From the NCBI RefSeq assembly GCF_900066015.1, contig NZ_LN890655.1, positions 186,001 to 250,000 on the forward strand: a stretch of 64,000 nt of DNA, given 5' to 3'. A program made the translations under genes and the position numbers. This document shows positions 45,610 through 53,717 of this stretch, one piece after another. A model generated the notes under the pieces. It worked only from the letters and a program-made list of their open reading frames with translations. It searched no databases and was not told the origin of the DNA. This DNA is from Candidatus Promineifilum breve. GTDB taxonomy: Bacteria > Chloroflexota > Anaerolineae > Promineifilales > Promineifilaceae. Within the stretch, counting starts at the first letter, position 1. Each line of letters opens with the position of its first letter.

Positions 45610-46971
45610 CTAGCAGCCCAGTATTTCCATACCACCCATATAAGGCCGCAGCACGGCCGGAATACGAATCGACCCATCGGCCTGTTGGTTATTTTCCAGC
45701 ACGGCGATCATCACCCGCGGCAGCGCCAGACCGCTGGCATTGAGCGTGTGGGCGAAGCGCGGCCGGCCGCCATCGGCCGGACGGTAGCGCACGTTGGCCC
45801 GCCGCGCCTGGAACGCCTCGCAATTGCTGGCCGAGCTGACCTCCAGCCACTCCCGGCAGCCGGCGGCCCATATCTCCAGGTCAAATTTCTTGGCCGCGGC
45901 AAAGCCCAGATCGCCGGTGACCATCTCGATGCGCCGGTAGGGTAGCTCCAGGGCCTCGCAGATGTCGGCCGCGTGCTGCACCAGCTGATCCAGGTGCTCA
46001 TAGCTGGTCTCCGGCGTGGTGAACTTGTACATCTCCACCTTGTCGAACTGGTGGCCGCGCTTGATGCCGCGCACGTCGCGCCCGGCGCTCATCTTCTCGC
46101 GCCGGAAGCAGGGCGTGTAGGCCACGTAGTTGAGCGGCAAGTCGGCCTCTTCCAAGACCTCGTCGCGGTGGATATTGGTCAGGGCGATTTCGGCCGTGCC
46201 CAGCCACATGAAATCCTCTTCAGCGTCGCGGTAGATATTATCGGCGAACTTGGGTAGTTGCCCCGCGCCGACGAACATCGCCGACCGCACCATGAAGGGC
46301 GGGTAGATCTCGGTGTAGCCGTGGACGTTGCCGTGAAAATCGAGCATGAACTGGATGATGGCCCGTTGCAGTCGCGCCCCGGCCCCGCGCAGCACGTAGA
46401 AACGCGAGCCGCTCATCTTGACCCCGCGCTCGAAATCGATGATCCCCAACGCCGGGCCGAGGTCCCAATGCGCCCGCGGCTCGAAGTCGAACGCCGGCAG
46501 GGGCGCGCCCTGCGGCGGATAGGCGATGTTGTGGCTGTCGTCGGGGCCATCGGGCACGCTCTCGTGGGGCAGGTTGGGAACCCACAACATCTGCTCGTCC
46601 ACCTCGGCCTCCACCCGGCGCAGTTCTTCCTCCAGCCCCGTGATGCGGTCGCCCAGGCGGCGCGTCTCGTCCCTGGCCTCGTCGGCGTTGAATTGTAGGC
46701 CGGCTATCTGGGTCTGGAGCGTGTCGCCGGGTTGGCCGCCGGCCGTGGCCCGGCCTAGATCGCCTTCCAGCTTCTTGAGCGTCCCCAGCCACGCGCCGAT
46801 CTGCTTCGAGCTTTCGTTGCGCTGCCGCCGCAGTTCTTCTACTTCCTGGATGATTTCCCGGCGGCGAACATCGGCGGCCACGATGGCGTCGATGGGCGCG
46901 CTGTCGCCCAGGCGGCCGATCTGGGCCTTCACCCATTCCGGCTTCTCGCGGATCAAATTGATATCGATCAT
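45610..46971 (-). CDS. serS: Seryl-tRNA synthetase
   Basis: Charges tRNA-Ser (and tRNA-Sec where present) with serine. The N-terminal coiled-coil arm begins with MIDINLIREKPEWVKAQIGR and runs to about residue 110. Class II motif 2 is visible as YTPCFRREKMSAGRDVRGI, and motif 3 near the C-terminus as the segment around FAHTLNASGLALPRVMIAVL. Length 453 is usual. ATG 46971 is preferred because AGGAG lies 5 bases upstream. Expression is governed by a T-box leader and a consensus promoter upstream. Confidence 0.98.
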   Translation of the reverse strand: MIDINLIREKPEWVKAQIGRLGDSAPIDAIVAADVRRREIIQEVEELRRQRNESSKQIGAWLGTLKKLEGDLGRATAGGQPGDTLQTQIAGLQFNADEARDETRRLGDRITGLEEELRRVEAEVDEQMLWVPNLPHESVPDGPDDSHNIAYPPQGAPLPAFDFEPRAHWDLGPALGIIDFERGVKMSGSRFYVLRGAGARLQRAIIQFMLDFHGNVHGYTEIYPPFMVRSAMFVGAGQLPKFADNIYRDAEEDFMWLGTAEIALTNIHRDEVLEEADLPLNYVAYTPCFRREKMSAGRDVRGIKRGHQFDKVEMYKFTTPETSYEHLDQLVQHAADICEALELPYRRIEMVTGDLGFAAAKKFDLEIWAAGCREWLEVSSASNCEAFQARRANVRYRPADGGRPRFAHTLNASGLALPRVMIAVLENNQQADGSIRIPAVLRPYMGGMEILGC

Positions 46972-46985
46972 GTCACTCCTCAATA

Positions 46986-47233
46986 GAAAAAGCCCCCTTC
47001 GTTTCCAGGACGAAGGGGGCTCGTGGTGCCACCTGGGTTTGCCGGGCCATATCGGCCCGGCCTCTGGTGCGCGTTAACGGGCGCAGCCGGCGCTCCTTAT
47101 TCGCAGTGCGTTGCGGAGCGCAACTCGGGAGGGGATTTCCGGCGCGCTGGGCATTGGCTTGCACCGTCCGCCAACTCTCTGTAACCCGCGATGCCGTACT
47201 TGTCTCCGTCAAAGTCGATGTCGGATTCAATTA
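46986..47233 (-). promoter_or_regulatory. T-box riboswitch (serine) controlling serS
   Basis: On the minus strand the leader shows T-box landmarks in order. They are AAGTAC and AGAGAG in stem I, the GGTGCAAGCC apical region, a specifier loop GGAAATCCCCTCCCGAGT with the Ser codon TCC (complement of 47133-47135), and the T-box AGGTGGCACCACG (47022-47034). The terminator is AGCCCCCTTCGT, a 7-base loop, its complement (46991-47021) and a T-run. Uncharged tRNA-Ser should pair at the specifier and at the T-box and favour the antiterminator. Confidence 0.88.
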
Positions 47234-47239
47234 GCAGAC

Positions 47240-47268
47240 ATTATAAACAGGGCGCGCCGGGCTGTCAA
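47240..47268 (-). promoter_or_regulatory. Consensus promoter of the serS T-box transcript
   Basis: TTGACA (47263-47268) and TATAAT (47240-47245) are both perfect, 17 bases apart, on the minus strand. The -35 box overlaps the TGA stop codon of psuG (47265-47267). Confidence 0.85.
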
Positions 47269-48176
47269 CCCGCCAGGGCAACGGCGATCTCGGCGGCGAT
47301 GCGGCCGTTGTTGGTCAGCAGCGCCGTGTTGGCCGTCATGCTGCGCCCATCGGTCAGTTCCACGACGCGGCGCAACAGCCAGGGCGTGGCCAGTGGGCCG
47401 TGGATGCCGGCCGCGTCGGCCTCGCGGGCGGCCTGGGCCGCGGCTGCCTCGGCTTCGTCCGGGTCCATACATGCCTCTTCGGGGGCGGGGACGGTGACGA
47501 GCGTGCCGCCGGCCAGCCCCAATTGGCGGCGAGCCACGATCAACGCCGCCACGGCCGCCGGGCTGTCCAGGCGTACGTCAACCGGCAGCCCGCAGGAGCG
47601 CGCGAAAAAGGCCGGCAGCTCGTCCACGCCATAGCCGACGATGGTCACGCCCTCGGTCTCCAGCACTTCCCGCGTGGCCGGTAGGTCGAGGATCGACTTG
47701 GCCCCGCTGCTGACCACGGTGACCGGCGTCTGGCCCAGTTCGCGCAGGTCGGCGCTGACGTCGAAGGGATGGCCGCGATGCACGCCGCCGATACCCCCGG
47801 TGGCGAATAGTTCGATGCCGGCCATGTGGGCGACGACCATCGTCCCGGCCACGGTCGTCGCGCCGTCCTCGCCGCAGGCCACGGCGATGGGCAGATCGCG
47901 CCGGCTGCACTTGCGGACGACGCCGCTGCCCGCCAGTTGGCCCAGACGCTCGATGTCGTCCAGTTCCAGGCCCACCGTCAGGCGGCCGTGCAAGACGGCA
48001 ATCGTGGCCGGCTGCGCGCCGCCGGCGCGCACCGCCGCTTCCATCGCCAGCGCTGTCGCCACGTTTTGCGGGTAGGGCAAGCCGTGGGTGATGACCGTGC
48101 TTTCCAGGGCGACCACCGGCGCGCCATCGGCCAACGCTTGTCGGATCGAAGGGGAGAAGTGCAGCAGGTTATTCAT
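47265..48176 (-). CDS. psuG: Pseudouridine-5'-phosphate glycosidase
   Basis: Cleaves pseudouridine 5'-phosphate to uracil and ribose 5-phosphate (reversibly), in RNA breakdown. Family features: VVALESTVITHGLPYP at the N-terminus, ATIAVLHGRLTVGL, a run DLPIAVACGEDGATTVAGTM, FATGGIGGVHRG and the late TPWLLRRVVELTDGRSM. Length 303 is standard for PsuG/IndA. The usual partner, a PfkB-type pseudouridine kinase (psuK), is not next to it, so substrate supply must come from elsewhere. Its stop codon overlaps the serS promoter. Confidence 0.96.
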   Translation of the reverse strand: MNNLLHFSPSIRQALADGAPVVALESTVITHGLPYPQNVATALAMEAAVRAGGAQPATIAVLHGRLTVGLELDDIERLGQLAGSGVVRKCSRRDLPIAVACGEDGATTVAGTMVVAHMAGIELFATGGIGGVHRGHPFDVSADLRELGQTPVTVVSSGAKSILDLPATREVLETEGVTIVGYGVDELPAFFARSCGLPVDVRLDSPAAVAALIVARRQLGLAGGTLVTVPAPEEACMDPDEAEAAAAQAAREADAAGIHGPLATPWLLRRVVELTDGRSMTANTALLTNNGRIAAEIAVALAG

Positions 48177-48249
48177 ACGCCCGATTGTATCACAGCCCGC
48201 GGCGGCAAAGCCTCTAAAACCGGGCCGCCGCTATGGGGCAAGTTGCCTG

Positions 48250-48278
48250 TTGCCCATTGGCCGCTGACGGTTTAGACT
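48250..48278 (+). promoter_or_regulatory. Candidate promoter of the ParB-like gene
   Basis: TTGCCC (48250-48255), 17 bases, TAGACT (48273-48278), each 4 of 6, ending 15 bases before the ATG at 48294. Confidence 0.35.
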
Positions 48279-48293
48279 CCTGGTCGAATCAGT

Positions 48294-49244
48294 ATGACCA
48301 CTATCGAAACCCGCCTCAGCGCCCAGGGCGAATTTGATCGCGCGCGCCGCCAGGCCGAGATCGACCGCCTCGGCGCCTGGTTGCGCGGCCGTGACGACCG
48401 GCTCCTGCCTTTCGAGACGATCCGGCGCAACCTGCGGCAACAAAGCCCGCTCTACCGTGGTATCCACCAGGTGCAGTTGCCGGAAATTGTCGGCAGTGTC
48501 GGCCGCTATGACGAGATGACCCGCCACTTCCTGCCCCTCAACGACAGCCTGAAGAACCGTTGGGTCAAGATGGTCGAACTGGCCCAGACCGAAGGCTGGC
48601 CGCCCATTGAGCTATACAAAGTGGGCAACGCCTATTTCGTGCGCGACGGCAATCATCGGGTGTCGGCCGCGCGCCAATTGAAGTTTCCCTCGATTGAGGC
48701 CCACGTTTGGGAATACCCCGACGACATCGTGATCGACCCCCGCGCCACGCTGGATGAAGTGCTCAACCGCTTCCGTGAGCGCGTCTTCCTGGAGAAGACG
48801 GGCCTCAACCAGCGCTACCCCGATTATGACATTCGTTTCACGGCCGGGGGGCGCTACCCGGAACTCCAGGCCCAAATCGAGGATTTGCGGCAGAAGCTGG
48901 AATTGATCGACGAACGGGAGATCTCGTTCGAGGAAGCGGCCGATGCGTGGTATGAGTTGGTCTACTTGCCGAGTGTGCAAATCATCCGCGCGTCGGAGCT
49001 ACTGGCCGCCTTTCCCGGCCGCACCGAGGCCGACCTGTTCGCCTGGATGTCGCTGCATCGCGACCGGCTGCGCGAGGCGTATGGCGATTTCGACGACCTG
49101 CCCGCCTTGGCGCGCTCATTGATGGAGACGTACCGCGAGAAGCCTATCGCTCGCATGTCGCGCCAGGTGCGCCGCCTGCTGGGTAGCGAGGAGCTGCCGC
49201 CGCTGGCTGGGTTGGATGCGCCACCGGCCGATGAAGAAGAATAA
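48294..49244 (+). CDS. ParB/sulfiredoxin-fold-like protein of unknown function
   Basis: A 316-residue soluble protein. Residues about 95-135 contain GWPPIELYKVGNAYFVRDGN followed by HRVSAARQL, the pattern of the ParB N-terminal (sulfiredoxin-fold) nucleotide-binding motif, G-x-x-R-x-x-A-A-type. There is no ParB HTH or partner parA gene, so chromosome segregation is unlikely. The remainder is helical and rich in charged residues. A DNA- or nucleotide-related regulatory role is possible; no precise function is claimed. Confidence 0.7.
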   Translation: MTTIETRLSAQGEFDRARRQAEIDRLGAWLRGRDDRLLPFETIRRNLRQQSPLYRGIHQVQLPEIVGSVGRYDEMTRHFLPLNDSLKNRWVKMVELAQTEGWPPIELYKVGNAYFVRDGNHRVSAARQLKFPSIEAHVWEYPDDIVIDPRATLDEVLNRFRERVFLEKTGLNQRYPDYDIRFTAGGRYPELQAQIEDLRQKLELIDEREISFEEAADAWYELVYLPSVQIIRASELLAAFPGRTEADLFAWMSLHRDRLREAYGDFDDLPALARSLMETYREKPIARMSRQVRRLLGSEELPPLAGLDAPPADEEE

Positions 49245-49292
49245 CATGGCAAACCTGACAGGTTGCTGAAAAGCTGTCGGGTTTTGCCGTGG
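49245..49292. repeat. Imperfect long hairpin containing the AACCTGACAGGTT motif
   Basis: CATGGCAAACCTGACAG (49245-49261) pairs with CTGTCGGGTTTTGCCGTG (49274-49291) with a mismatch and a bulge. It directly follows the ParB-like gene but has no T-run. The core is related to the palindrome at 57668-57705. Confidence 0.6.
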
Positions 49293-49297
49293 CTCGT

Positions 49298-49326
49298 TTG
49301 TCGCCGGGGGGCGAGGCTACTACAAT
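49298..49326 (+). promoter_or_regulatory. Promoter of the solute-binding lipoprotein gene
   Basis: TTGTCG (49298-49303), 17 bases, TACAAT (49321-49326). The transcript would start near 49333, which supports ATG 49375 over the TTG at 49333 as translation start. Confidence 0.45.
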
Positions 49327-49374
49327 CCCCGATTGGATATAAACCGCGCTCTCGACCGAGCGCCATTGCAAGGC

Positions 49375-51003
49375 ATGAATCTTCGCTTGAAACCATTACC
49401 CGTCCTTTTCGGCCGTTCCCGTCCCTGTTTCCCCTTGTTATTGCTGTGCATCACGCTGGGGCTTCTGGCCGCCGGTTGTGGTGTGGATTTAGCTAACCCG
49501 CCCCGGCTGGCGACGGCCACGGCCCGCGCTGCCGCACCACCCACGGCCGCGCCGGACGTGCTGGTGTTGCCCGCGCCGACGACGACTGCGCCGGATTCCG
49601 CCGCGATTGGCGTCAACACGCCGGCCGCGCCCATCACCGATACCGAATCATCGGACGCTCGCCTGACTATCTGGGTCGATGAGACCTCGCCCGAACACCA
49701 GGCCGTGCTCGATCAAATGGCGGCCGACTTCGCCGACCGCCACGGCATCGACGTGGCCGTGCAACTGGTGTCGCCGGCGCTGTTGCCCGATCTGGTGACA
49801 ACGGCCGTGCTTTCGGCCACGCTGCCCGATCTGATCCTGCATCCGGTGGAATACACCGCGGGCTGGGTTCAAGACGGCATTCTGGATGCCGCCGCGGCCG
49901 AGACGGCCATCGCCCAACTCGGCCGGGATACATTCGACCCGGCGGCGCTCGACCTGCTGACGGTCAACGGCCAGGCAGGGGCCATCCCCAGCGACGGCTA
50001 CCACCAACTGCTGCTCTACCGCGCCGACTGGTACGCCGAGCGCAATCTGCCGCCGCCCGACACCTACGCCGCGATGGCGACCGCCGCCGAAGCTGTCTTT
50101 GACAGCGAGGCGATCATTTCCGGGCTGGTCATCCCCACCGAGTCCAATCTGGTCACCACCCATCAGGCCTTCGAGCAAATCGCTCTGGCCAACGGCTGCC
50201 GCCTCATTGACGATGCGGGCGAGGTGGTCATTCTGGATGAGGCCTGTCGCGTGGCGATTGAACACTATTACACGACCATCAATCGCTTCAGCCCGTCCGG
50301 CGTGCAGACCGATACCAGCGCCCGCAACGCGCTGCTGGAAGGGCGGACGGGCATGATCGTCACCTCGCCGGCCATCCTGCCCGATCTGGCGGGGTTGAAT
50401 CCGGCCGTCGTCCCCTCCTGCCCGGAGTGCGAGGCCGGCGAGGACGGCGTGAACTTCCTGGCCCGCAACGTGGGCATCCTGACCGAGATCGCCGGGCCGG
50501 ATGGCGCGCCAACGGCCTTCGGCAACGTGCGCAGCCTGGGCATCACCACCACGGCCGACCAGGCCGCGGCCCTGGCCTTCGCGCAATACTGGTTCGAGGA
50601 AGGGTATGCCGGCTGGCTGGCCGTCAATTCGGAGCGCAAGGTTCCTTTGCGATGGGGCACGGCCGGCGCGCCGCGGGCCAACATCGATGCCTGGGGCCTG
50701 ACGCCGCTGGGCGAGAGCGGCTTGACCATGACCGACCTGTACGGCGCGGAAGCCGTGGCCCGGCTGCGCGACGGCATCGCCGCCGCTCCCCGCTGGGGGA
50801 TACGCGAGGGGTACGGCGCGCTGATGACCCGCCTCTACGATGAGTTGATCATATCGATTGTGTTGCAGGAGATGCTCTCCGGCTACTTCAACACCGAGAC
50901 GACGCTGCGCGAAGCCTACCGCCGCACGATTGAACTGATCCCCAACTACGCCTTTCCGGTGCTTACGTTTGAGGAGTTGACCCCCACGCCGGAGCCGAAT
51001 TGA
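49375..51003 (+). CDS. Extracellular solute-binding lipoprotein (ABC sugar-type)
   Basis: The signal peptide ends in the lipobox LLAAGC, so the Cys near residue 36 should be lipidated and the protein held on the outer face of the membrane. A Thr/Pro/Ala spacer of about 50 residues follows. The mature part begins RLTIWVDETSPEHQAVLDQM, the usual opening of family 1 solute-binding proteins for sugars or oligosaccharides, and includes a MITSPAIL-like region (GRTGMIVTSPAILPDL). Length is 542. No permease or ATPase gene is adjacent, so it is an orphan component whose transporter lies elsewhere. Confidence 0.88.
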   Translation: MNLRLKPLPVLFGRSRPCFPLLLLCITLGLLAAGCGVDLANPPRLATATARAAAPPTAAPDVLVLPAPTTTAPDSAAIGVNTPAAPITDTESSDARLTIWVDETSPEHQAVLDQMAADFADRHGIDVAVQLVSPALLPDLVTTAVLSATLPDLILHPVEYTAGWVQDGILDAAAAETAIAQLGRDTFDPAALDLLTVNGQAGAIPSDGYHQLLLYRADWYAERNLPPPDTYAAMATAAEAVFDSEAIISGLVIPTESNLVTTHQAFEQIALANGCRLIDDAGEVVILDEACRVAIEHYYTTINRFSPSGVQTDTSARNALLEGRTGMIVTSPAILPDLAGLNPAVVPSCPECEAGEDGVNFLARNVGILTEIAGPDGAPTAFGNVRSLGITTTADQAAALAFAQYWFEEGYAGWLAVNSERKVPLRWGTAGAPRANIDAWGLTPLGESGLTMTDLYGAEAVARLRDGIAAAPRWGIREGYGALMTRLYDELIISIVLQEMLSGYFNTETTLREAYRRTIELIPNYAFPVLTFEELTPTPEPN

Positions 51004-51077
51004 GCGAATGGCAAAAAAGGTCTATTCTCGGTCAAAATAGCCCAATCTTTCCGCGAAAAATTGGATGATCCTATTGC

Positions 51078-51106
51078 TTGACGCGCGTCTCTCAGCATGT
51101 TATGAT
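51078..51106 (+). promoter_or_regulatory. Promoter of the aromatic-biosynthesis operon
   Basis: TTGACG (51078-51083), 17 bases, TATGAT (51101-51106). The transcript would start about 51112-51114, only a few bases before the leader-peptide ATG at 51116. Confidence 0.68.
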
Positions 51107-51115
51107 GCTCCCACT

Positions 51116-51220
51116 ATGAAAGGTTCACCGACCAATTTGGTCAGCTTCTTTTTCTTTTATTTTGGCACCGACACCCAGCCGCACTTGTTGCGAACGGGAG
51201 AGTCCGCCATGGCCGGCTAA
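51116..51220 (+). CDS. Phe/Tyr-rich leader peptide (pheL-like) of the aroH-DAHP synthase operon
   Basis: A 34-codon open frame starts at ATG 51116 and stops at TAA 51218-51220. Codons 11-16 read FFFFYF, five Phe and one Tyr in a row, which is the signature of a leader peptide that senses charged tRNA-Phe (and perhaps tRNA-Tyr), as in enterobacterial pheL. The predicted transcript begins nearly at the ATG and there is no ribosome site, so translation would be close to leaderless. A terminator follows at 51262-51286, ahead of two aromatic-pathway genes. The frame is too short to prove by coding statistics; context and composition are the evidence. Confidence 0.68.
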   Translation: MKGSPTNLVSFFFFYFGTDTQPHLLRTGESAMAG

Positions 51221-51261
51221 GAAGCACAAGCCAAACGGAAAGAACCCCAAACGAGACAAGA

Positions 51262-51286
51262 CGCGGCTGAGCAAGCCGCGTTTTTT
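51262..51286 (+). terminator. Attenuator terminator before aroH, with a matching antiterminator segment
   Basis: CGCGGCT (51262-51268), loop GAGCA, AGCCGCG (51274-51280), then TTTTTT. CAGCCGC at 51176-51182, just beyond the Phe codons of the leader peptide, is the exact complement of GCGGCTG (51263-51269) in the terminator stem, so the two pairings exclude each other. The same segment can also pair with CGGCT at 51214-51218 near the peptide stop. The rest of 51004-51330 holds no other gene. Confidence 0.78.
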
Positions 51287-51330
51287 GTTTTATAAATGGC
51301 ATTTATCAGGAAGGATCAAAGAGGGATATC

Positions 51331-51807
51331 ATGGCAAATCAGACGACGCAAAATGGGACAGGGCCGGCGCGGGCGATTATGTGCCGTGGGGTGCGCGGGG
51401 CAATCACCGTGAGCAGCGACAGCGAGGACGAGATATTGGAGGCCACGCGCGAGTTGTTGCAGGCGATTGTCGCCGCCAACGGCATCAACATCGATGACGT
51501 TGCCAGCGTCTACTTCACGACGACGACCGACCTGACCTCCACCTACCCGGCCTATGCCGCTCGCCAACTGGGCTGGTACGACGCCGCCCTGTTATGCGGC
51601 CATGAGATGGCCGTGCCCGGCAGCCTGAAAAAATGCGTGCGCGTTCTTATCCACTGGAACACGAGCAAATTGCCCAAGGAGATCGTCCACGTCTATTTGC
51701 GTGAGGCGCGCACGCTGCGGCCCGATCGCAAGACCATCCCCCCCATCCGGCCGCGCCAGATGAACCAGGTCGAAGCCGCCGTGCGCTTCCTGGCGATGAC
51801 CCTCTAG
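51331..51807 (+). CDS. aroH: Chorismate mutase, AroH class
   Basis: Rearranges chorismate to prephenate, the branch point to phenylalanine and tyrosine. The AroH-type fold is recognised from AIMCRGVRGAITVSSDSEDEI near the N-terminus, ASVYFTTTTDLTSTYPAYAAR, the segment CGHEMAVPGSLKKCVRVLIHW with the substrate-binding Arg/Cys region, and IVHVYLREARTLRPD. Length 158 is slightly longer than Bacillus AroH because of about 14 extra N-terminal residues. GAGGG precedes the ATG at 51331. Regulation by the Phe-rich leader attenuator fits its place in the pathway. DAHP synthase follows 106 bases later. Confidence 0.95.
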   Translation: MANQTTQNGTGPARAIMCRGVRGAITVSSDSEDEILEATRELLQAIVAANGINIDDVASVYFTTTTDLTSTYPAYAARQLGWYDAALLCGHEMAVPGSLKKCVRVLIHWNTSKLPKEIVHVYLREARTLRPDRKTIPPIRPRQMNQVEAAVRFLAMTL

Positions 51808-51913
51808 CCTGTCAATGACTGCTAAAGAGAAACGATAACCACCCGGCGCGGATTGCCCATGCCGGAAAAAAAGATACTCTTACCGAATATTACCTTATAA
51901 AAGGATTGATTGA

Positions 51914-52939
51914 ATGATGATCGTTATTATGCGGGCAGAAGCGACCATGCGCGAAAAATCAGCCGTCATCGCGCGGGCGGAAGACTTTGGCTTCAAAGTC
52001 CATCTTTCCGACGGCAAGGAGCGCACCATCATCGGCATCATCGGCGACGATCGGGTGATCAACCGCGACCAGATCGAACGGATGCCCGGTGTCGAGCGTG
52101 TTGTGCCCATCCTCAAGCCGTTCAAGTTAGCCAGCCGCGAGTTCCGGGCTGAGGACACCACCTTCCCCCTAGGCAACCACACCATCGGCGGCGGCAACGG
52201 CATCGTCGTCATGGCCGGGCCGTGTTCGGTCGAGAGCCGGTCGCAGATTATCGAGACGGCCATCGCCTGCAAGGAAGCCGGGGCGCATGTTTTGCGCGGT
52301 GGGGCCTTCAAACCACGCACGTCCCCCTATGCCTTCCAGGGCATGGGCGAAGAGGGGCTGAAGTATCTGGCCGAGGCCCGCGAAGTAACCGGCATGCCCA
52401 TCGTCACCGAGGTGATGGAGCCGGCGCTGGTGCCGCTGGTCTGCGAATACGCCGACATCTTGCAGATCGGGGCGCGCAACATGCAGAATTATGCCCTGCT
52501 TCATGCCGTGGGCGAGTCGCAATACCCCGTCTTGCTCAAGCGCGGCATGAGCAGCCTGATCGAGGAGTGGCTGATGTGCGCCGAGTACATCCTGAGCCAC
52601 GGCAACACCCGCGTCATGCTCTGCGAGCGCGGCATCCGCACCTTCGAGACCTACACCCGCAACACGTTCGACATCAACGCCATCCCCGTCGCCAAGCATC
52701 TCTCCCATCTGCCGGTGGTGGCCGACCCCAGCCACGCCACCGGCAAATGGGAATACGTGGCCGCGGCGGCCAAGGCCTCCGTCGCCGCCGGGGCCGATGG
52801 CGTGATCATCGAGGTGCACCCCCGGCCCGAAGAGGCCATGTCCGACGGCGGCCAATCCCTGAAGCCGGAGAAATTCGCCAAGCTGGTGACCCAGATGAAA
52901 GCGATTGCCCAGGCCGTCGGCCGCGACATCGAAGCCTGA
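51914..52939 (+). CDS. aroF: 3-deoxy-7-phosphoheptulonate (DAHP) synthase, type I-beta with N-terminal regulatory domain
   Basis: Condenses erythrose 4-phosphate and phosphoenolpyruvate at the entry to the shikimate pathway. Residues about 1-70 ([18 protein letters not shown]) form the ferredoxin-like/ACT-like regulatory domain found in Thermotoga-type enzymes, which permits feedback inhibition by Phe or Tyr. The barrel follows with [60 protein letters not shown] and [14 protein letters not shown], including the PEP and metal ligands. Length is 341. Its product feeds the pathway toward the chorismate mutase encoded just upstream. Its TGA overlaps the ATG of the next gene by one base. Confidence 0.97.
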   Translation: MMIVIMRAEATMREKSAVIARAEDFGFKVHLSDGKERTIIGIIGDDRVINRDQIERMPGVERVVPILKPFKLASREFRAEDTTFPLGNHTIGGGNGIVVMAGPCSVESRSQIIETAIACKEAGAHVLRGGAFKPRTSPYAFQGMGEEGLKYLAEAREVTGMPIVTEVMEPALVPLVCEYADILQIGARNMQNYALLHAVGESQYPVLLKRGMSSLIEEWLMCAEYILSHGNTRVMLCERGIRTFETYTRNTFDINAIPVAKHLSHLPVVADPSHATGKWEYVAAAAKASVAAGADGVIIEVHPRPEEAMSDGGQSLKPEKFAKLVTQMKAIAQAVGRDIEA

Positions 52940-53610
52940 TGGGCCGGCTGGAAATCCTGGAAACGCGGCCGGCCCCCGGCGTGGGGCCGGCCGGTTTGGC
53001 CTGGGATGGCGAGACGCTCTGGAATGCCGACACCCGCGACGGGCGCATTTATGGGCTTGAACCCGGCGGCGCGGTGCGGCGGTCGCTCTATTGCCCCGGC
53101 AATCTCAGCGGTCTGACCTGGGACGGCCGCGCCCTGTGGCAGTCGCTCTTCGATCAGGAGATGATCCGCGGCGTCAATCCGGCGACCAACGACTTCGACG
53201 AGACGATCATCCTGACCGGGCAGGGCTGGCTGTCCGGCGTCGCCTGGGACGGCCATCGCCTGTGGGCCGTGGCCCAGCAGCACGGCCGCCTGCTGTCGAT
53301 CGATCTGGCGACCAACGAGACCCAGCCGCCGTTGCCCGCGCCGCTGGCGATGGGCGATATCGATTACCACGACGGCTCGCTCTGGGCCGCCGTGGCCGAA
53401 CCGATGCGCTTTGACGCCGAACTGGGCCGGTTCGAGTGGCTGACCGAGACACCGGCGTTTGCCGTGCTGCGGCTTGATCCCGTGAATGGGCGCGAGATGG
53501 CCCGTTATACGGCCGATCGCCTTTTCTCTGGCCTGTGCTGGGCGGGAGATGATCTCTGGCTGGCCCATAGCGGCCGGCGAGAACTCTATCGCGCCCGCAT
53601 TAGGTCTTAA
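52939..53610 (+). CDS. Small beta-propeller-like protein
   Basis: The 223-residue product consists of repeats with a shared G(L/V)xWDGxxLW core: GLAWDGETLWNAD, GLTWDGRALWQS, GVAWDGHRLWAV, DIDYHDGSLWAA and GLCWAGDDLWLAH. This spacing of about 40 residues is that of NHL/SMP-30/YncE-like propeller blades. There is no signal peptide, so it is cytosolic. It is coupled to the DAHP synthase gene by a TGATG overlap, and such tight coupling usually signals a shared role, but none can be read from the sequence. It may bind a small molecule or protein, or be a lactonase-like enzyme. Confidence 0.77.
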   Translation: MGRLEILETRPAPGVGPAGLAWDGETLWNADTRDGRIYGLEPGGAVRRSLYCPGNLSGLTWDGRALWQSLFDQEMIRGVNPATNDFDETIILTGQGWLSGVAWDGHRLWAVAQQHGRLLSIDLATNETQPPLPAPLAMGDIDYHDGSLWAAVAEPMRFDAELGRFEWLTETPAFAVLRLDPVNGREMARYTADRLFSGLCWAGDDLWLAHSGRRELYRARIRS

Positions 53611-53717
53611 TCCTCCCGCTATTTCATTTTCAATCGGCGGCAAGATAGGCTATAATCCCACGAGCAGATTGGGGCAACACATCCTAATCCATCCCCTTAC
53701 TGGAGTCGAACGGATTT

